From contig RPFO01000406.1 of assembly GCA_009746045.1 (NCBI GenBank), positions 2,282,287-2,346,286 of the forward strand: DNA of 64,000 bases, read 5' to 3'. This document shows, one piece after another, positions 1-10,606 of this stretch (positions are counted from its first letter, which is position 1; each line of letters opens with the position of its first letter). The notes under the pieces are model-generated. The model saw nothing but the letters and a program-made list of their open reading frames with translations, was not told the origin of the DNA and made no database searches. Both the position numbers and the translations under genes were made by a program. Origin of the DNA: Mesostigma viride. Its lineage: Eukaryota; Streptophyta; Mesostigmatophyceae; Mesostigmatales; Mesostigmataceae.

Positions 1-2
1 GG

Positions 3-383
3 CAGCCCGGGCACACACGCCGCGCATGTAAGGGTAAGGTTGTCGCTAATTCTGAGTCCTTCCCTCCCTGCACTTTCTGTAATAGGACTAACCATCTGGC
101 TAAGGATTGCTACTTTCGCAAGTGCAAGTCTTGTGGCAATTCTGGACATGATGCGTCTGCCTGCAGGAGCAAGGCGGGCGCTGGACCCAAGGATACCCAG
201 ATGGAGGTCCTCAAGCTGCTGCAGCAGATCTCCCAAGCCGTCAAGAGCGGTGCCCTTCGTGGTGGCGACGCTTCTCAGCCGCGTGGTGGTGACGCTTCCC
301 AGCCGCGTGGTGGTGATGCTTCTCAGCCGCGGGGTGGCAATACCTCTCGTGGCCGCAAGAGGAAGCAGCAGCAGAAAAACTAG
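3..383 (+). CDS. gag C-terminal part, copia-like element A (partial, starts before window)
   Basis: The reading frame is open from the window edge to the TAG at 381-383. It encodes two consecutive zinc knuckles of the form C-x2-C-x4-H-x4-C (first begins CTFC, second begins CKSC), as in retroelement nucleocapsids that bind the RNA genome. After them comes a low-complexity tail with three near-perfect copies of the 8-residue unit RGGDASQP and a basic end. Elements B to E each have a single knuckle, so A is a more distant relative. The pol frame starts just downstream in the -1 frame. The N-terminal capsid part lies outside the window, so gag size cannot be given. Confidence 0.8.
   Translation, partial: QPGHTRRACKGKVVANSESFPPCTFCNRTNHLAKDCYFRKCKSCGNSGHDASACRSKAGAGPKDTQMEVLKLLQQISQAVKSGALRGGDASQPRGGDASQPRGGDASQPRGGNTSRGRKRKQQQKN
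374..383 (+). promoter_or_regulatory. possible -1 ribosomal frameshift site at gag/pol junction of element A
   Basis: The last gag codons read AAA-AAC-TAG, forming the heptamer G-AAA-AAC directly before the stop. The -1 frame is open across this point and runs into pol without a stop, giving L-D-D-P-L as the first residues before the ATG at 422. AAC as second slippery codon is common in known -1 sites, but the first base is G, so the heptamer is not the perfect X-XXY-YYZ form. Independent initiation at 422 remains possible. Inference only. Confidence 0.35.
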
Positions 384-421
384 ATGATCCTCTCTGTTTA
401 TATAACCCCTACAGCGTCCTT

Positions 422-3400
422 ATGGATGCTGATGAGAGTGGACTCATGGCAGATGAGGCCTGCCAGGTGGTAGGGGCTCCAGCAGTAACCCCTACTGACC
501 GTAAAGCTGCCCCAGTGAGCAGCAGTAAAAGTGCCCCTGTTTGTGGCATTCCTATCCATGCCTGGAATAAAAAGAGTACCCCAGAGGGAACTCTTCCTGT
601 AAATAATACATGTGGATCTGCTCCTGGTTGTAGACAGATGCCACATGGTGTTGCCCAGGTGAGCAACGTATCTGTGAACAATACATGTGGTGCAGCTCCT
701 GTTTGTAGCCAAGCACCCATTGATATTGTTAACAGTCAAGCTCCTCAGAGCAATAATCCTTGTTATATTGATAATAAAAACTTGGACTCTTGCTCTGCCA
801 GGAACGTGGATGCCCGTCCATGTCCTGAAGAGCCTGAGCCTAATGATTGTATTAATCTTAGGACTCTGGCTAAGAGTTTGCATGATGCCTGTGGCCATGG
901 AAACAATGCCATTAGGCTTGTTCAAGCCATTAATAACAAGGCTCTCTGGCAGGCTTATCAAGATGTCAGAGAACATTGTGTGTGCCAATTGTGTGCTAAC
1001 AAGCCTTCCAAACGTCATGCAAAGCATCCTGCAGATGGTAGGGGTAATCTACAAGCTGATATCCTCTACTTCACCAATTACAGGCAATTGCCTTACTTGG
1101 TGGCTGTGGATGAATGGTCAGGCTACATTGGAATTGAACCTATGGCAGCAGGGGATGAGAATACTCTCCATGCCGCAGTTCTTGTTATTCTGCAGAAGTT
1201 TGCAGTTATTCATAAGCTGCAGATGGACTTGCAGTTTAACTGCCTGACCAAATACTCTGATCTGCCTTTCCTAAGGATTGTGGGTCGTGAAGATCACCAA
1301 GCCCAAGGCAAGGTTGACAGATATATACAGGAGCTTAAGAAGTTGGTAATATCCGGGGACTATCCTGAGATGTTTAAACCAACTTTTGCTGTCAGGTGTT
1401 TGGGTGCTGCAAAAGTGGAAAACACCATGAACAACCGTTTTCATACTATCAAGGTGCGTGGTGTTCCACGGCTGGTCTCACCTCGTGGACTAGCAGGTGG
1501 CCTCTACCCTGATGACATCATGCAGGCATGGAGTAAGCAGAGGTGGGCACAGTATGCTCATCTCTGTGAAAAGGATAAACAGAGAGGAGAATCATTAAAA
1601 TTTGAGGTGGGAGACCAGGTGATCTTCCACAAAGAAAATGCTCCTGGTAAACGTGGTTATTGGCAGGGTCCAGGGACCATAACCTCAGTTGACCTGGAGA
1701 TGAAAACTGCTGATGTGGTCTGGAATGGGACCACTTATCATCTGGCTTGGAATAGATTGAAGAGAGATCCAATGAACGTTCAAGAAAATCCCCTGGAAAT
1801 TATGGCCCCTGAAGAGGCACTTGGATCTCCCAATCTTTCCTGTCCACCTTTGGCCAGTGAACAGGCTGGACTCCAACTACCAGAAAGGGCGGCCTCCCAT
1901 CAACTGGAGCCTACTACTCAGCAAGCTCAGCCTAAGACATTGACTGGGATATCACAGGATGATATGGATGAAGCTGACTTGTTGGATAATAGGGTGTCTG
2001 ATCAGCACCGGAAGCTCCGGCCGTTGGAACATGGGCTTGAGACCCCTGGGCAGGTGGATAACATATTTCAGTCTGAACAGCCAAAGCTTGGATCCAATTA
2101 CCCTGGTAATAAGCCATTGCCCTTGGAGACTGATGGGATTCCAGCCCAAGGAAGACAAGCTGAGGAGGGGTTGTCCAGGTTGAACACTCAGCTCGGCAAG
2201 AGAGGCAATCCTCAAGAGCTTCGGGATATTGTAAAGAAGCTCAAGCCCTCACTAAAGATTGCCAAAATAACTTCTCTTCTAGAGAAGGGCATGGACCTTG
2301 ATGGCTTTGATGTGGATACCAAAGCAGAGGTCTCTGTCACCTCGCCCTTTAATGCTTTGCTGGATAAGTATTCCCTTGAACCCAGTCCATGGACTATTGT
2401 CCAAGACTTTGCGGGTAACACTGATCATCAAGTTCTTGGGAATATCACTATCCCATTCTTGGGTGAGTCTTTGACACTTTGTGTTGTTGATGGCTATAAG
2501 GGACCCACTCTCATTGGCCAGCCATTCTTGGTGACTCCCGGTGTTACCATTGTTGATGGCCCCAATAACACAAAGAGTCTCCTAAAAACCCATTGTGACC
2601 CAATTCCTCTGGAATCATTCAGATGTCTCTTGCCTCTTGAAATGTTCCAGAAGGCAAATTGGAAGACCGCCTGTGTCGGTTCAATAAAAGGAGCAGAATG
2701 GGGAAGGGATATACCCCCAGCTTCTGAGCTGGTAGAACCCGCCCAGCTCAGTGTGACTTCTCTTGGTCTCACAAAAAGGTCATTTGCTGCTCATAGCCCC
2801 ATGTCCTTTGATGATGTAGACCTGGATTGTCACACTTTCGCTGGCCTTGAGGCCTGGCGAGTAGCATTGGCGCGTGCGCTCCAGGAGTGGCAAACGCTGG
2901 ATGTTTTTGAAGGCATTTCAGAACCTCCACCCAATGCTCAAATGCTTCAGTTGCGTTTTGTATGCAAGATGAAGAGCAAGCTTGGTGAGCCTCCCATACC
3001 AAACGCACGTCCAGTCGTGACCCAGTTCCATGGTACTACAGACTTTGATAAGGAGGAGCTGTACACTCCTGGCCTGTCACATCCTGTTCTCAGGCTTATT
3101 CTTAGTCTGTACCTTGGTGCTTTGGACTATGGCTTGGATTATGGAGCAGAAATTGATGACTTCACCAGGGCCTTTTTGCATGGTGATCCTCAGGTGGCCA
3201 GAGCCACTTGGCAAGCTCAAAGACCCTGTTGTGTTAAGACCCCAGCATGCTGGATAGCTGAAGTAGGTCATCCCTACATGCAGCCTAAAGTGGGCTGGGA
3301 AGGACTGGTCAGCAGTCCAGTCATCTGGTATGAAACCATTGCTCCTGCCATCCAGGAGAGATGTCAGATGCAACAATCTCATCTTGCTTATTGTCTCTTT

Positions 3401-4351
3401 GTGGGGCAATCCAAAGGACAACCCACCTGGGCTACCTTACATGGAGATGATATGCAACGCATTGGTCCCAAGGGATGGTTGAATGAGACCTATAAAAGGC
3501 TCAATGACAAGTCCCCTATTGGTACCAGAGCATGGTTTAGTAAAAACAGCCAGGTACCTTACTGTGGCATTGGCTGTACCCTTTTCCAGGATGACAAAGG
3601 ATGGCATCTTAAGCTGCAATCGGCGAAGGGGTATAAAGAAAAAGTAATAACTCAGTTGCCCAAGAGAGTAACTGAGGAGAATGCCCCTACGGTTAAAGGT
3701 CAACTGGGTTGGCTGGCTGCCACAACTAACCCTGACCTGGCAGTACAGAGTAGGATGCCAGACTCTGTTGTTGTAGGAGAAGGAAGGAGGCGCCTGGAGA
3801 GCTGCCTCAATGAATCTCCTGACTTGGTGTTGTCCGGTGTAGACTGGCATGGGCGCATCATCATAGACGCCTACACAGATGCTAGCCAAGAGTCTAGATC
3901 TGCCAACAAGATTGGTGCCAGAGCCGGATGCCTGATCACCATCAGGAATGAAGGCAAACAGCCCTCGTTGGTATACTGGTCCAGTAACCTTCAGAGGAGG
4001 CGGTTTGCTGGCATTGACACCGCTGAGTGCAGGGCATACGCCATGTGCATTCGCGATGCCATATACATAAGAGAGCTACTCTTATGGTGTCTGAGTCAGA
4101 TAAGACCTCAACCCGTGATTGATGTCAGGGTTTATTGTGATAATAAGCCCGTGGTCTCTTTTATCAAGAATGAGAGGGCCACTACTACTGACTTGGACTA
4201 CCTTGTGGCAAAGGAGTTGTCCAGCCACTGTATAACCATACATCTGCCAGGACACTCAAATCCTGCTGATGCTATGACCAAGCTTCCACGACTGGCCCTT
4301 AATGGGTACCAGTTGCTGCGGTCCATGATGGCTGGGAAACCCTTGTCATGA
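422..4351 (+). CDS. Pol polyprotein of element A (INT-PR-RT-RNase H)
   Basis: Intact 1309-residue polyprotein for reverse transcription and integration. Order of domains: integrase zinc-binding region (H154, H159, C186, C188); integrase core with D213 and D269, where the third acidic residue is D299 instead of the usual E; a basic C-terminal module; a retropepsin-like domain with DTKAEVSV at about 632 and LIGQPF at about 697; RT with DDFTRAFL at about 912 and catalytic HGDD at about 1007; RNase H near 1150-1300 ending ADAMTK. The protease therefore sits between integrase and RT, as in elements B to E. The first 150 residues are Cys- and Pro-rich and have no recognisable fold. The frame upstream of 422 is open and overlaps the gag end. 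Confidence 0.85.
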   Translation: MDADESGLMADEACQVVGAPAVTPTDRKAAPVSSSKSAPVCGIPIHAWNKKSTPEGTLPVNNTCGSAPGCRQMPHGVAQVSNVSVNNTCGAAPVCSQAPIDIVNSQAPQSNNPCYIDNKNLDSCSARNVDARPCPEEPEPNDCINLRTLAKSLHDACGHGNNAIRLVQAINNKALWQAYQDVREHCVCQLCANKPSKRHAKHPADGRGNLQADILYFTNYRQLPYLVAVDEWSGYIGIEPMAAGDENTLHAAVLVILQKFAVIHKLQMDLQFNCLTKYSDLPFLRIVGREDHQAQGKVDRYIQELKKLVISGDYPEMFKPTFAVRCLGAAKVENTMNNRFHTIKVRGVPRLVSPRGLAGGLYPDDIMQAWSKQRWAQYAHLCEKDKQRGESLKFEVGDQVIFHKENAPGKRGYWQGPGTITSVDLEMKTADVVWNGTTYHLAWNRLKRDPMNVQENPLEIMAPEEALGSPNLSCPPLASEQAGLQLPERAASHQLEPTTQQAQPKTLTGISQDDMDEADLLDNRVSDQHRKLRPLEHGLETPGQVDNIFQSEQPKLGSNYPGNKPLPLETDGIPAQGRQAEEGLSRLNTQLGKRGNPQELRDIVKKLKPSLKIAKITSLLEKGMDLDGFDVDTKAEVSVTSPFNALLDKYSLEPSPWTIVQDFAGNTDHQVLGNITIPFLGESLTLCVVDGYKGPTLIGQPFLVTPGVTIVDGPNNTKSLLKTHCDPIPLESFRCLLPLEMFQKANWKTACVGSIKGAEWGRDIPPASELVEPAQLSVTSLGLTKRSFAAHSPMSFDDVDLDCHTFAGLEAWRVALARALQEWQTLDVFEGISEPPPNAQMLQLRFVCKMKSKLGEPPIPNARPVVTQFHGTTDFDKEELYTPGLSHPVLRLILSLYLGALDYGLDYGAEIDDFTRAFLHGDPQVARATWQAQRPCCVKTPACWIAEVGHPYMQPKVGWEGLVSSPVIWYETIAPAIQERCQMQQSHLAYCLFVGQSKGQPTWATLHGDDMQRIGPKGWLNETYKRLNDKSPIGTRAWFSKNSQVPYCGIGCTLFQDDKGWHLKLQSAKGYKEKVITQLPKRVTEENAPTVKGQLGWLAATTNPDLAVQSRMPDSVVVGEGRRRLESCLNESPDLVLSGVDWHGRIIIDAYTDASQESRSANKIGARAGCLITIRNEGKQPSLVYWSSNLQRRRFAGIDTAECRAYAMCIRDAIYIRELLLWCLSQIRPQPVIDVRVYCDNKPVVSFIKNERATTTDLDYLVAKELSSHCITIHLPGHSNPADAMTKLPRLALNGYQLLRSMMAGKPLS

Positions 4352-5054
4352 GGAGTAATCTGGGAGCCTGAGCCTAATGCTCCTCCTGTAGGTTTTTATC
4401 CCCCTGGAGGTTTTGTCCTCTCTGGAGAAGAGGTTTTCCTTCAGATTTGGGTTTTCCCTACAGCAGGTTACACCAACCATGCAATGATGAGATGCAAACT
4501 CCATAAGACCCAAGTGAGTCCCCATTGCCCACATATGTGAAAGTGAACTGGCCAGGTGCGGCCGAACATCAATGAATACATCTAAGCCTTATCACTTTCA
4601 CAAGGGAAAGAATGGCTGGAGTTGGTTGGAGACCCATCTAGGGTCCACATGGGTCCTCAGAGATAGAGGATCTTGTACAGATTACTACAATATACTTTAT
4701 TGTAGTATTGGGCCAATGGCTGTACTTCACTAGTACTCGCCAATGGGATAACGCCACGTAGAATATGTGGGCGTCTCCCAGGCCTCCACGTCACCGGCTG
4801 GTCAAGGGCCGGTGTAGTACTGTCAATAGGACTGAGCCGACTATCGGCCTATTATGTATGCGCATCTGCCTTGGTACCTCCTAGAGGATTCTAGAAGTAT
4901 CTAACACGCGGCATGCACTGAACTACACGGAATGCATGTCCACGTAGGATATTCAGCAAGACTGATGAAGGTGCCAAGCGCAATAGAATATATGCGCAAC
5001 GAAGACGAATTATGCAGCAACGACAATAACGTATGAGAACAATAAACACAACGT
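4352..5054 (+). repeat. 3' untranslated region and probable 3' LTR of element A
   Basis: No coding sequence. A purine-rich run ending at about 4619 (AAGGGAAAGAATGGCTGG) precedes AGTTGGTTGG at 4620. This has the same arrangement as the polypurine tract and AGTT-type LTR start of elements B to D. The LTR would run to roughly 5.04 kb, but its second copy is outside the window, so the right edge is not fixed. The CACGTAG and CTAGAAG motifs inside it resemble, loosely, the solo LTR at 43358-43765. Confidence 0.45.
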
Positions 5055-5525
5055 TCATTTCATGCTTTCTGATTTACATCGCATTCCATTTATTTGGAAC
5101 TGAATGTGCTCGGGGCTCTCGATGAGGTTGGTGTCATCAGCATAAATCAGGTCGGCAAGGCGGTAACCAGGTCTAACCCCGCCGTGCTCTTTCACGTTAA
5201 GGATGTCCAAGCCTGGCTCGAACCCCTTAAGAGCAGTAAAGCGCGCACGTGCCCGGCGCATGACGTGATCCACGACAATAATGAACAGGTATGGGGACAG
5301 GACACAACCTTGCCACACCCCGTGGTGAAGGGGGAATGGTGGAGTGGTGCCCTCCGCAGTCCGCACTACTGCCTGTGAGCCCTCATACAGTCGGCGAATG
5401 GCAGCAATAAACGCAGGATATAAGCTATGCGTCAGCCTATCTATGGTATTGCACTGGTTGTATTGCACCCACAGTGTTGCGCCCCGGCACCATGCCGTGG
5501 AGAGAGCGCTCTGTGGCCTGCCCAC
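5055..5525 (-). pseudogene. reverse transcriptase fragment of a non-LTR (LINE-type) retrotransposon
   Basis: The minus-strand frame of 156 residues contains two LINE-type RT blocks: GVWQGCVLSPYLF with a following D in VVDHVMRRA (palm motif), then LADLIYADDTNLIE, which holds the catalytic YADD. Spacing between the blocks matches RT of LINE elements and differs clearly from the copia-type RT of the neighbouring elements. The fingers, thumb and endonuclease are missing, and the frame ends soon after YADD, so this is a broken remnant. It abuts the 3' end of element A. Clade not assigned. Confidence 0.75.
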
Positions 5526-7493
5526 CTGCGGCAGTGAGAGAAGCTAGGGCGCCCTCCCTCCTTCTCGCTGTGTATATAGGGTTGAAGGTTCCTTTACTCT
5601 GTATTGGCACCCACGTGACGCAATCACGTGCTTATTACTTAATTAATTAATTAATCCTACCGGTCTAATCTATCTACAACATGAAGATGTGGTATATTAA
5701 GGGGACGTGGCGCGCCGAATATTTTCCGCGCGAAAAAATTCGCGGTACCGGCCGTACCATGAAAAGTGGGTGCTCCGTGCGCGCACCACTTGCGGAAGTG
5801 GCCATGGCGACTGCGTTTAGGCGAAACTAGCAATGTAGGGCTAGAGAAATGCAAGAAAAATGCTTGGATGTTGAAGACGATGATTTAATGATGTCGGGTT
5901 GCGGCGGCAAGTGGCTGGTTTACAATATCGCTGCTTTTTTTTACTGCCATCGGCATCGGGGGTAAACTGCATTTTTTGGTCGCGCGGAATAAAATAAATT
6001 CTCAGTTTTGGGGGTCTTTTTGACCGTGAAGGATGCATTCATATCGGTAGCATCGAATTCTAAACCGAACGGGTGCTTTTTGCTACATTTTCGGCCATTC
6101 TCGGTAAGTATTTCTTCAGGCCTGCGCAGTGCACGTCGGAACCTTCCATGGAAGAACGGCCGTTGTTGCGCGCCTGGGCGAGGGATCTACGAGGGCAAGG
6201 TATAGATTTGTGGCGACTGTTATCTACTATCAGTTCTTTCTTCGAAGAGCTCATCGTTCGAAGTTTTTTGCGTTCGTTTTGGTCAGTTTCTGCCAGTTAA
6301 CTCTCCGTTGGTCGCCGTCGTGTTGACGAATACCTGGCAGCTTTAGCTTGTTTTCGTTGATGTCTTGATCAAATCCGCTTCAGTCTCAGCCGATAGATCC
6401 TAGGGAAGGCGTAAGGGATTTCATAGCACGTGTTCTGGCAAGGATGTTGTGCGTATGGACGCTTCTTGCTGTGTGATAGTGACGCACCCTTTCCTCGCAG
6501 CGGCATCACAGCGGTCAGAAGCTGAACGGCCGCCACTGGTTTCTTTGCATTTGATCGTGTAGGGAAGGAAGTTTTTTTCGACGACCATGTTGGAGCTATT
6601 GCATTTGTGTGACTGCATGTAGATAGCTGCCATCATTGGTTTATTTGAGCTTTCCTTGTTATGATGATGTGACAAGACAGCAATGTGCTGAGCCAACCAT
6701 GGTTGACATGGTTGACTGCATGCGAGCTTTGTATGCCATGATCTCCTTGGTTCCTTGCCCTCCATAGTTCCAGTTTGTTGCCCATGTCGGGTAGGGCAGT
6801 TAAGGAGTTGTTGCTGTGTTGGTAAGATTGGTTGGCATAACCCTTACATTCTAACCTGGGAGAAACATAGAAAATGCTGGTAATGCATGTTAGTGCCATC
6901 ATCATTATTGCTATTCACGTACCTATAAGTCTGGCCATGCTCGAGGGAGGGTGAAGGAGTATGAGGTGCGTGGCCACCCCTTTGTACTTCATAACATATT
7001 CAGCATGGATTTGATGCATGTTGGATGGAATGCAAAGTGTGATTGTGTTTACTTGCTTTCTGAGTGGTCCTTAGCGCCTTGTCAGGTGGTGAGTGGTCGT
7101 CTAGGAAACCCATCAGTGCGTGCCACAGTGACCCCCAACCTTGAGCATGTGTCGTCATCAGTGTGCTAGAGTTAACTATATGTGCTGTTGATCATAGATA
7201 GATTTGCTGAGTTCTTGGCATGAAGTTTACAAGGTAACCTTGGGTAGAGTATAGTGTATGCTCTCTTGGCATGTATGCCTAGCGATCGTGTTGCTATGCT
7301 TGCGCTGGCAAGGTTGGCCATGCCGAGGGCAGGTGAGGGCAGATGTGGTGCCTAGCCGTTTGCTTATGTTTTGTGATTGAGTGGGGCATGCTTTCTGGCT
7401 TTTTGGATGGAAAACAGCATGCCTAAGTGGCCATATACAAAGAAAACCCCCCTTAAGCTTATGTTCAGGTTTTAGCACGCATAACCTTAAATT
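5526..7493. other. about 2 kb with no gene recognised
   Basis: Only short frames without family resemblance are present. Two local structures stand out. The palindrome CACGTGACGCAATCACGTG (5612-5630) is followed by a TTAATTAA tract (5638-5655); a near-identical hairpin plus tract occurs at 23169-23210. The sequence just after the tract (about 5656-5697) recurs inverted at about 20824-20853 and 20994-21010. These look like transposon boundaries. From about 5.7 to 7.0 kb I see nothing I can name. Confidence 0.5.
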
Positions 7494-7877
7494 ACTTGAG
7501 CTAGACTTGTCGGAATGACCTGTGTTAAGGGTGGCTGTCACGACGTGATGCAAAGGGAGGGGCAGGGGGGCGATGGGGAAGGTAGCAGTGATGATGAGAA
7601 TGATGTTGATGATATTCCTTGCCTTGCATGTGCGTCCCCGGATGAAATTGACGGTGTCCCTTTCCTGCTGTGCAGCACATCCGAGTGCAAGGGAGGACTG
7701 CATGGGTGCTGCGCTGACCCCCCGTTGACTAAGGAGCCCAAGGGGGATTGGTTTTGCCCTGCCTGCCTTGTGCAGGATGCTTACAAGGGCTGATATAGTG
7801 ACATTTTCTGTTTTAGCGGGCATTTTTCTGAAAACACGTCTGACGCAATAACTTGAGCTAGACTTGTCGGAATGACC
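7494..7877. repeat. 27-bp direct repeats flanking a PHD-finger ORF
   Basis: The stretch beginning ACTTGAGCTAGACTTGTC and ending GGAATGACC occurs at 7494-7520 and again at 7851-7877, without a visible mismatch. Between them lie about 330 bp holding the PHD-type ORF. A related core, ACTTGTCGGAATGA, occurs inside the 695-bp LTRs of element B (for example near 25078), so the repeats may be remnants of an LTR-like sequence. Confidence 0.6.
7515..7793 (+). CDS. PHD-type zinc finger protein (short, possibly one exon)
   Basis: A 92-residue frame. After an acidic Ser/Asp/Glu stretch (residues 20-33) it has a C4-H-C3 array: C36, C39, C53, C58, H63, C66, C81, C84, with W79 two residues before the last Cys pair, as is typical of PHD fingers. 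PHD fingers usually read histone H3 tails. The position of an aromatic cage cannot be judged. The ORF has no obvious partner domain, so it may be one exon of a larger gene or a domain carried by a mobile element. The flanking 27-bp direct repeats favour the second view. The start at 7515 is the first ATG after the left repeat, but an upstream splice site is equally possible. Confidence 0.55.
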   Translation: MTCVKGGCHDVMQREGQGGDGEGSSDDENDVDDIPCLACASPDEIDGVPFLLCSTSECKGGLHGCCADPPLTKEPKGDWFCPACLVQDAYKG

Positions 7878-8797
7878 CGGGACTTGGAACACTGCTGTCC
7901 CCCTGTTAGCCGGAATTTTGGTTGATTTTGTGGCCTTATCGGAAGTGTTTATGATGTGTTTATTCTCAATGTCCGGTAAAAAATGACCTGCTTTGCGGGA
8001 AAATTAATAACTGTTCAAGGTTTTGCCATTTCCATGATGTAAATAGCTCAGCAAGCTACAAACTCAGGGAACTATATGACCTTGATTTTTGGTAGCCAAC
8101 AAATAAGTGCATTGGCTGGGGCATACCCAGCCCTAATTAGCGTCTTTTGCTATTTATAGCGCATTATTGGCGTATATATGGGGGTAGTACCCCCAACAAG
8201 TGCATGGACAACTCACTAGAGATGTTATTTAGTGCCCCCAATCATAATTCAGCATTGTGCAAATGAATTTCAAGTGATATTAGCATATGTCAAATTTTAA
8301 GGGTTTTGGGGTGCCACCTCCCCTTAACCCATAGTCCGCTGACCCATTTTTGGCACTTTTATACCCCTGAAAATGAAAAAAATCATAACTTACAGGCCAC
8401 AACTCCAAATACCCCCAACCAAGATGCTAGGAGTATCTACACTTCAAGGGCTTTCAGAATATGCAATAATACCTTGGCTTTATCAAAGCATTTGGATGAT
8501 AGCTCCAGTCAAAGCTGGCCAAAAGACGATCTTTTTTCCCCAAGGAAAAGTCTACCCCCCCTAACTTCCCAGGGAGGGCAGGGAATCTCAATACCAACAT
8601 TGGACAACTTAGTTGGATAGTCAAATGGGGGTTTCCTTGGGTCAGACCACCCGGATAACCCATTACCCCTATATAACGAGCTCATACATGTGTGTGGGTT
8701 ACGCACGTGAAAACAGCTATCTATGACATGCAGCACAGTAATGCATTATAACAAGCTATCAAAGGCTGCCAAAAGTGCTGGAATACAAACACGTTGC
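7878..8797. other. no gene recognised
   Basis: AT-leaning sequence with only short frames and no family resemblance. It ends where the left arm of the large inverted repeat begins, next to a TTAATTAA-like tract at about 8812-8826. Confidence 0.5.
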
Positions 8798-9308
8798 CAA
8801 GATGTGGTTAATCGATTAATTAATTAGGAACATAACTGAGCCGTTGGGAGTACATGTAGCACATATCCCTGAGAAGGGGCATATGGCTTTTAATACATTC
8901 TGGGCTACTTCCTGCAAGGGTAGGGTGTAAACTACACCTGCTCTAGGTGCACCAAGGGCACCTGCACCACCATGATGTCTAAGAGCTCAATTAAGGCATG
9001 GCATGGGGAGCACCCATCCATCAAGGAATATGTGCTACATGATCTCCCAACGGAGGCATGTTATAATTTAATTTAATTTATATTTTTAATTTAATGGGGA
9101 GCATGCTCCTGTTTCAGGTTAATACCCACGAGCCCCGCGGCCCATTGCTAGAATGCAGGGTAGAAGTCCGCAGGTGGAGGTTATTGCCCCTGAGGATATC
9201 CGCTACACTACCGCCTCGTCTACCATTACAGTACATGACAGCTGAGATAAGGATGATATCCCCCTCAAGTGACTATTTATGGTTCCAAGGGCATGATGCC
9301 TTGAATGA

Positions 9309-9640
9309 AAGAGTGCGTGCGTGCGTGCATGAGTGAGTGAGTGAGTGAGTGAGTGAGTGAGTGAGTGAGTGAGTGAGTGAGTGAGTGAGTGAGTGAGTGA
9401 GTGAGTGAGTGAGTGAGTGAGTGAGTGAGTGAGTGAGTGAGTGAGTGAGTGAGTGAGTGAGTGAGTGAGTGAGTGAGTGAGTGAGTGAGTGAGTGAGTGA
9501 GTGAGTGAGTGAGTGAGTGAGAGTGAGGGAGGGAGGGAGGGAGGGTGGGAGGGAGGGTGGGAGGGAGGGTGGGAGGGAGGGAGGGAGGGAGGGAGGGAGG
9601 GAGGGAGGGAGGGAGGGAGGGAGGGAGGGAGGGAGGGAGT
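9309..9640. repeat. tetranucleotide tract (GTGC)n-(GAGT)n-(GGGA)n
   Basis: Short GTGC repeats pass into an almost pure GAGT array and then, from about 9522, a GGGA array with a few GGT interruptions. The mirror tract in the right arm is much longer. Frames through it code only for low-complexity protein and are not genes. Confidence 0.95.
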
Positions 9641-9837
9641 GCAAACGTCCGGGGAAATACGCTTTGGATTTGGAGCTCGATTTTGCTTTGTAAATTGTCA
9701 TGATCAATCTGCAGAGGACTTTTACCGGGCATTTTCGGCATCAGTCGATTAATGCATGAAAGGAGACAGTGTCTCTACCTTTGTCATGTTTCTAAGAAAT
9801 ATCATGGCAATGGTAATCCTCCCACCCACACTATTCA

Positions 9838-10070
9838 CCAAGCACACGTTCAGCCCACTGACCAAGCACATGTTCCACCCACTGACCAAGCACACGTTCA
9901 ACCCACTGACCACACGCGGGTTCCGCCTACTGACCAAACACACGTTCCACCCACTGCATGACCAAACACGGGTTCCCTATACTGACCAAAACCACACGTT
10001 CAACTCACTGACCAAGCACACGCTTTACCCACTGACCACGCACGGGTGCACCATACTAACCAAAGCACTC
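9838..10070. repeat. degenerate minisatellite, about 24-bp unit (left-arm copy)
   Basis: About eight diverged copies of a unit resembling CCCACTGACCAAGCACACG plus TTCCA. The mirror copy lies in the right arm. A 153-residue frame runs through both copies (9756-10217 and, inverted, 16701-17162), but its repetitiveness and lack of family resemblance argue against a protein. Confidence 0.7.
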
Positions 10071-10606
10071 CGGGTTAGTACCATCATCCACAGGGTGTCC
10101 AGGTGCTGCCAAGTTGCCCTAGCCCCTACACTGCACTCACCCACCAAACTAAACAGCCAATGCAAGCAAACAACCCAGCCACCAATTGAAAGCAAACGGC
10201 ATGTCTCTTTACCCTAATAATAAAGTCTGTACAGTCATTCATGCCTTAAGTTGGGTTGGCTTAAAGTTGTGTTCACGCCTTAAGTTGGGTCAAATAATTA
10301 AGTAAACTCGTGCCCCCGTTGGGTCGCATCGGCTTTCGGCATTCAAGTTCAAAGTAGTTTAGAACAGTATGTTTGAGTATCTTTAGTTCAAATTAGTACA
10401 ATTAAGTTAAGTCATTGACACGTAAAGTTGGGTTGACCCCTAAAAAACCTTGAAACCAAATCAAGGCGTGAATGACGGAATAACTGTACCAGTAGGGGCT
10501 TGGCCCCTACCGGGTCTACTTGTTATGGATAAATTAAAACACACAAATTATTTTGACCATATAGCTTGTAAATTAGTAACAACATTTAACGGGTGAGACC
10601 ACGCAC

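Noticed and set aside
398-1027. 209-residue minus-strand frame opposite the start of pol A
   Set aside because: Antisense shadow of the pol frame with no domain.
422-4351. Assignment of the LTR elements to Ty3/gypsy
   Set aside because: Integrase lies before RT, and the RNase H blocks (VDSSMD, AECRA, ADALTK) are copia-like.
7227-7892. 221-residue minus-strand frame opposite the PHD ORF
   Set aside because: Composition and lack of motifs contrast with the clear C4HC3 array on the plus strand.
9838-10070. CRISPR-like array
   Set aside because: Units are diverged and contiguous, without unique spacers, and the sequence is eukaryotic.
9756-10217. 153-residue frame, mirrored at 16701-17162
   Set aside because: Preserved because the arms are recent copies. 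The sequence is a 24-bp minisatellite with no family resemblance.
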